A DNA stretch of 64,000 nt. It comes from Cloeon dipterum. Taxonomy: Eukaryota; Arthropoda; Insecta; Ephemeroptera; Baetidae. This document shows positions 61,332 through 64,000 of this stretch, piece by piece. The first letter of the stretch is position 1, and each line of letters begins with the position of its first letter. The notes under the pieces are model-generated. The model searched no databases. It had not been told where the DNA came from and saw only the letters and a program-made list of their open reading frames with translations. Made by a program: the position numbers and the translations under genes. The stretch lies in the NCBI RefSeq assembly GCF_949628265.1, contig NC_088786.1, positions 5,456,001-5,520,000 on the forward strand, given 5' to 3'.

Positions 61332-62014
61332 TCTAGGATGGACATGTTCAAAGAGTGATTTAAATTTTCAGATGAGAGCAATATTCGCAAATTCTTGGGT
61401 GTCTTGTCTTTGAGACGGTTTACCTTCTGAGTTTCCAGTAAGACAATTTTTTAATTAATATTCCTATCATTCTCATTCGTCTCACTCAAAGCTTGCGTCT
61501 TTTCTCTGTCGCTCACAATCAGTTTTGTGTTTTCTCTGTGTTCCACATATTGATTGGATATCTCTTATTAAAATAGTAATTTATTTCCAGTGCAATATAT
61601 TAAAGACGGCCCACTTGAATTTACGACGGTAACTATTACACGATATTTAGATTGTAAGTCAATATTTCGGTGAAGCAAGCAAGTGTACAAGTCAATGGTA
61701 TTATTATTCCAGCTTGCCTCACCGCATGTTGTTTGCTATAAAAATGTTGCTAACCTTCTAACCAGATTTAAATGTTCATGTTGTTCAAGTTTTGTAAAAA
61801 ATGCTCACAATTTCACTAAATCCCGATTTTCGATGTGAAAACACGATTTATCCATGCAAACTCATTCAATGGAAAAATAAACCATATTTTTGCATAGAAA
61901 CCACGTACGCCCTTTTTTCTTGAAAAATGTGACCCCTAGCTATCATACTTTTTTTGTTTGTTTGTTTGCACCAATTATTGGCTGTCTCGATTGTTGAAAT
62001 ACCGCATTTTCAAA
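61332..62014. other. Intergenic between Ric1 and the next plus-strand gene
   Basis: AT-rich, with a second AATAAA near 61876. Just before the ATG at 62015 there is a T-rich tract and a CCAATTATTGG palindrome (61970-61980) that could belong to the downstream promoter. Confidence 0.4.
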
Positions 62015-63349
62015 ATGGAATCGGATGAAGCAACGGTGGAGGAAGTCAGAAAAGAAGCGAGGCTTTCTGCAAATGAGGAGAAGCGCGCTCGTTTCGTAGT
62101 GCCCGTGCAATTTGAGTGCGAAATGAGGGAACGACTCGAGGGCATGATGCAAGTGGTTGAAAGTGAACTCGACGACTTGGTTCTGGTTGCTAAGGCAACT
62201 TTGGTTGGTGAATTTTGGATGAGCGTGTATCGTTGGTCATGATTTTTTTTCGTAGGACACCTGCAAAGAGTGGCATACCACCAAATACTGGGACTTGTTC
62301 CGCGTTATGCAGAAAATGGTACTTGCTGACAAAATCCAAGGTCTGTGGAAAAGCCTATCAATTTTAATGTTTTAAATGTGATACATGCCGAGATAATCGC
62401 ATTGTGAGCGCGCATGCTTTCTTGTTATGTGAAAATATGAGCGATGTAGGTCATGGCTTGAGTGCGGGATTATTTTTTGCTCCTACAATTTGACTTGCAT
62501 AGCACTTTACGATTCCTTTCGAATTGCTCTCTGCACTTCTGCAGTCGGACTCGCACTTGTTGGTTATTAGAATGCCTGAAATTTGAGTTGTTTGCTATCA
62601 GGGGGTAGCATATCTCGAAAGAAGGGGACTGAAAAAAAAATTGAAAAATGCTATGTTAGGTGAACATGCGCGCTCTTATAAAATTTTGTTTTCGACTGTG
62701 TTGACTCGCATCTGTTGTTCTCAGAGATATTCCCTAAATTAGATGAGTATGCAAATGAGACCGAGGCTTTTGACGACTTGCAGAATCGCTCAAGGAGGGT
62801 GCAGGAGTTTTATCAGATTGATAATTTGGCAGCCTATTTCCAATCTGTATCTTCAGTTGCAGATTTTGAACAAGTATTAAGCTCGTAATTTAATGCCATT
62901 TTAAATCTTTAAATTTTGGGCCATTCGTTATAGCTACCAGCCGAAGGAGAGGCTGCTGCTGAAGAACCTTGTGCTGTATGCTTTGACTTCCCAGCTTTTT
63001 TAAATATTTTGACTTTTTCTTGCAATTTTTATAGAGCCTGCCATTCAGGCGTCATACAATTAGTCAGATCTCCAATTACTACGAGAATAAGGAGCCAATT
63101 TCAGAAACATGCAGGCGTGACACTTGGTGCGGACCTCACAATCAGACTCAAAAGAGACGAAAGTCCGAGGCAATGCCAAAATCTAGTCTCTCCGTGATAG
63201 ATGACGACAACAAAGGACTTGTGATAATCGGGACGGGATTCAAGCCGGAAACGATGACCAAAAGCGTGGACATGCTGAACGCAGCTCCCAACCCTCAAAT
63301 AATTAAATCACCGGAGAGTGAGGAGCAGGAGGAAGGATTAATTTCATAA
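62015..63349 (+). CDS. Uncharacterised protein, five exons, N-terminal helical/coiled region
   Basis: The exons are 62015-62203, 62256-62340, 62725-62873, 62934-62975 and 63035-63349. They join in frame to 780 nt, 259 aa plus TAA. I chose the ATG at 62015 (MESDEATVEEVRKEA) over an upstream in-frame ATG at 61958, because the intervening residues look non-coding. Residues 1 to about 140 are rich in charged and aliphatic residues and probably helical (ECEMRERLEGMMQVVESELD; HTTKYWDLFRVMQKMV; NRSRRVQEFYQI). The rest is low in hydrophobics, with basic and Ser-rich stretches (SLPFRRHTISQIS; QKRRKSEAMPKSSLS) and an acidic end, as in a disordered tail with possible phosphosites. No signal peptide or membrane segment is present. 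I do not recognise the family. AATAAA follows at 63356-63361. Confidence 0.7.
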
Positions 63350-63355
63350 ATTTCA

Positions 63356-63361
63356 AATAAA
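63356..63361 (+). terminator. Polyadenylation signal of the 62015-63349 gene
   Basis: AATAAA 7 bp after the TAA at 63347-63349, followed by an A-run; an unusually short 3' UTR. Confidence 0.5.
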
Positions 63362-63475
63362 AAAAGACGTATGTTTTTTTTAAATGCGTTTTTAGCTGAA
63401 AATAATTTTATCTCCACATTTGATACAAAACAAATGGAAAATTTTTGAAATAAACATAAATATCAAATAAAAATA

Positions 63476-63481
63476 TTTAAT
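63476..63481 (-). terminator. Possible polyadenylation signal (ATTAAA) of the minus-strand gene
   Basis: The variant hexamer ATTAAA on the minus strand lies 22 bp after the stop at 63503. No canonical AATAAA occurs closer. Confidence 0.3.
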
Positions 63482-63502
63482 GAGGTAAAGGGTTTCCCCC
63501 TC

Positions 63503-64000
63503 TTAAACTCTCGGAGATGTCGGAGGCGCGCAAGGACTTGATAGGGCCTCATGGTCCTCGTTGTCAGGGCTGTTCGGCTCAACGTCAGTGACAAGCAGGT
63601 CCTGCTGCAATTCGCCTATTACTTCGGTCTCCTCTGGGCTCCCCTCGTTGTCATTTGTGGCTGGTTTCTGCAGCGGCATTAGCATTTCAGGGAACTGCAG
63701 CACGTGCCACGATTGCTGGCGCTCGACCCGACGGTTCTCAGTGCCAGAAGAAAACTCTGAAATGTCGCCAATGGTGTGGGAACGATGATGCTCGAGCATT
63801 GCTGGCGGACAGATTTTGGTTTCAGGGTCTTGACAGCCGTCGCATCCAGGAACCGTAGGGACGGCGGGCTGAAGAGCATTATTTAATTCTTTATTATTTA
63901 GACAATAGACTGGTAAAATATTTTACTTGTTTCAGTCCGTTTCTAAAGTAGTGATCCAAGCTCTCCTTTATATAATAGTCAAGAATATGAGGCTTGATTT
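63503..64000 (-). CDS. C-terminal two exons of an unrecognised protein (partial)
   Basis: On the minus strand, an exon entering from the right edge (64000-63927) ends at CAA|gtaaaat. A 58-bp intron follows, and the last exon (63868-63503, acceptor ctcttcag) is joined in phase 0. The visible 145 residues begin IKPHILDYYIKESLDHYFRN, then PAVPTVPGCDGC, a segment with SHTIGDISEFSSG, and an acidic, Pro/Ser-rich tail ending PPTSPRV before TAA (63505-63503). The tail looks disordered and regulatory. No domain is complete, so the function cannot be given; the upstream exons lie right of the window. It converges on the 62015-63349 gene. Confidence 0.6.

Overview
The window looks like nuclear DNA of an arthropod, most likely an insect. 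It has spliced genes with GT-AG introns, many only 44-70 bp long, GC-rich exons in AT-rich surroundings, a multi-ectodomain Toll of the Toll-6/Tollo class, and a full-length Ric1 (Rab6-GEF subunit) gene. No prokaryotic, organellar or viral genes were seen. The species cannot be named from the sequence.

Layout. (1) 1-3731, plus strand: the 3' part of a Toll receptor, namely the end of an intron and one long terminal exon (1914-3731) coding the last LRRs, transmembrane segment and TIR domain. (2) About 3.7-49.5 kb: a 45-kb stretch with no gene I can recognise. It alternates AT-rich sequence with short GC-rich patches and holds several microsatellites, three non-autonomous inverted-repeat elements of 311-317 bp (21770-22084, 38490-38806, 43196-43506), one possible retroposon (7497-7830) and a few weak exon-like fragments. 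It may be the regulatory landscape of the Toll gene or of an unseen neighbour. (3) 49586-50589, minus strand: a complete six-exon gene for a secreted glycine/proline-rich repeat protein (244 aa). (4) 51260-51459, minus strand: a possible two-exon small protein (51 aa). (5) 52480-60861, plus strand: Ric1 in 21 coding exons, reconstructed exactly in frame to 1488 aa and ending in a CaaX-like tetrapeptide. (6) 62015-63349, plus strand: an unrecognised five-exon gene (259 aa). (7) 63503-64000, minus strand: the last two exons of another unrecognised gene, converging on gene 6 with stop codons only 153 bp apart.

Functionally the genes look independent. Toll acts at the cell surface in morphogenesis or immunity, Ric1 acts at the Golgi on Rab6, and the glycine-rich protein is probably an extracellular structural or matrix material. 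Genes 3 and 5 are divergent, 5 and 6 tandem, 6 and 7 convergent. The candidates most worth a second look are the symmetric phase-1 mini-exon architecture of the glycine-rich gene, the CaaX end of Ric1, the long foldback element at 38.5 kb, and an orphan cystine-knot-like exon near 18.1 kb.
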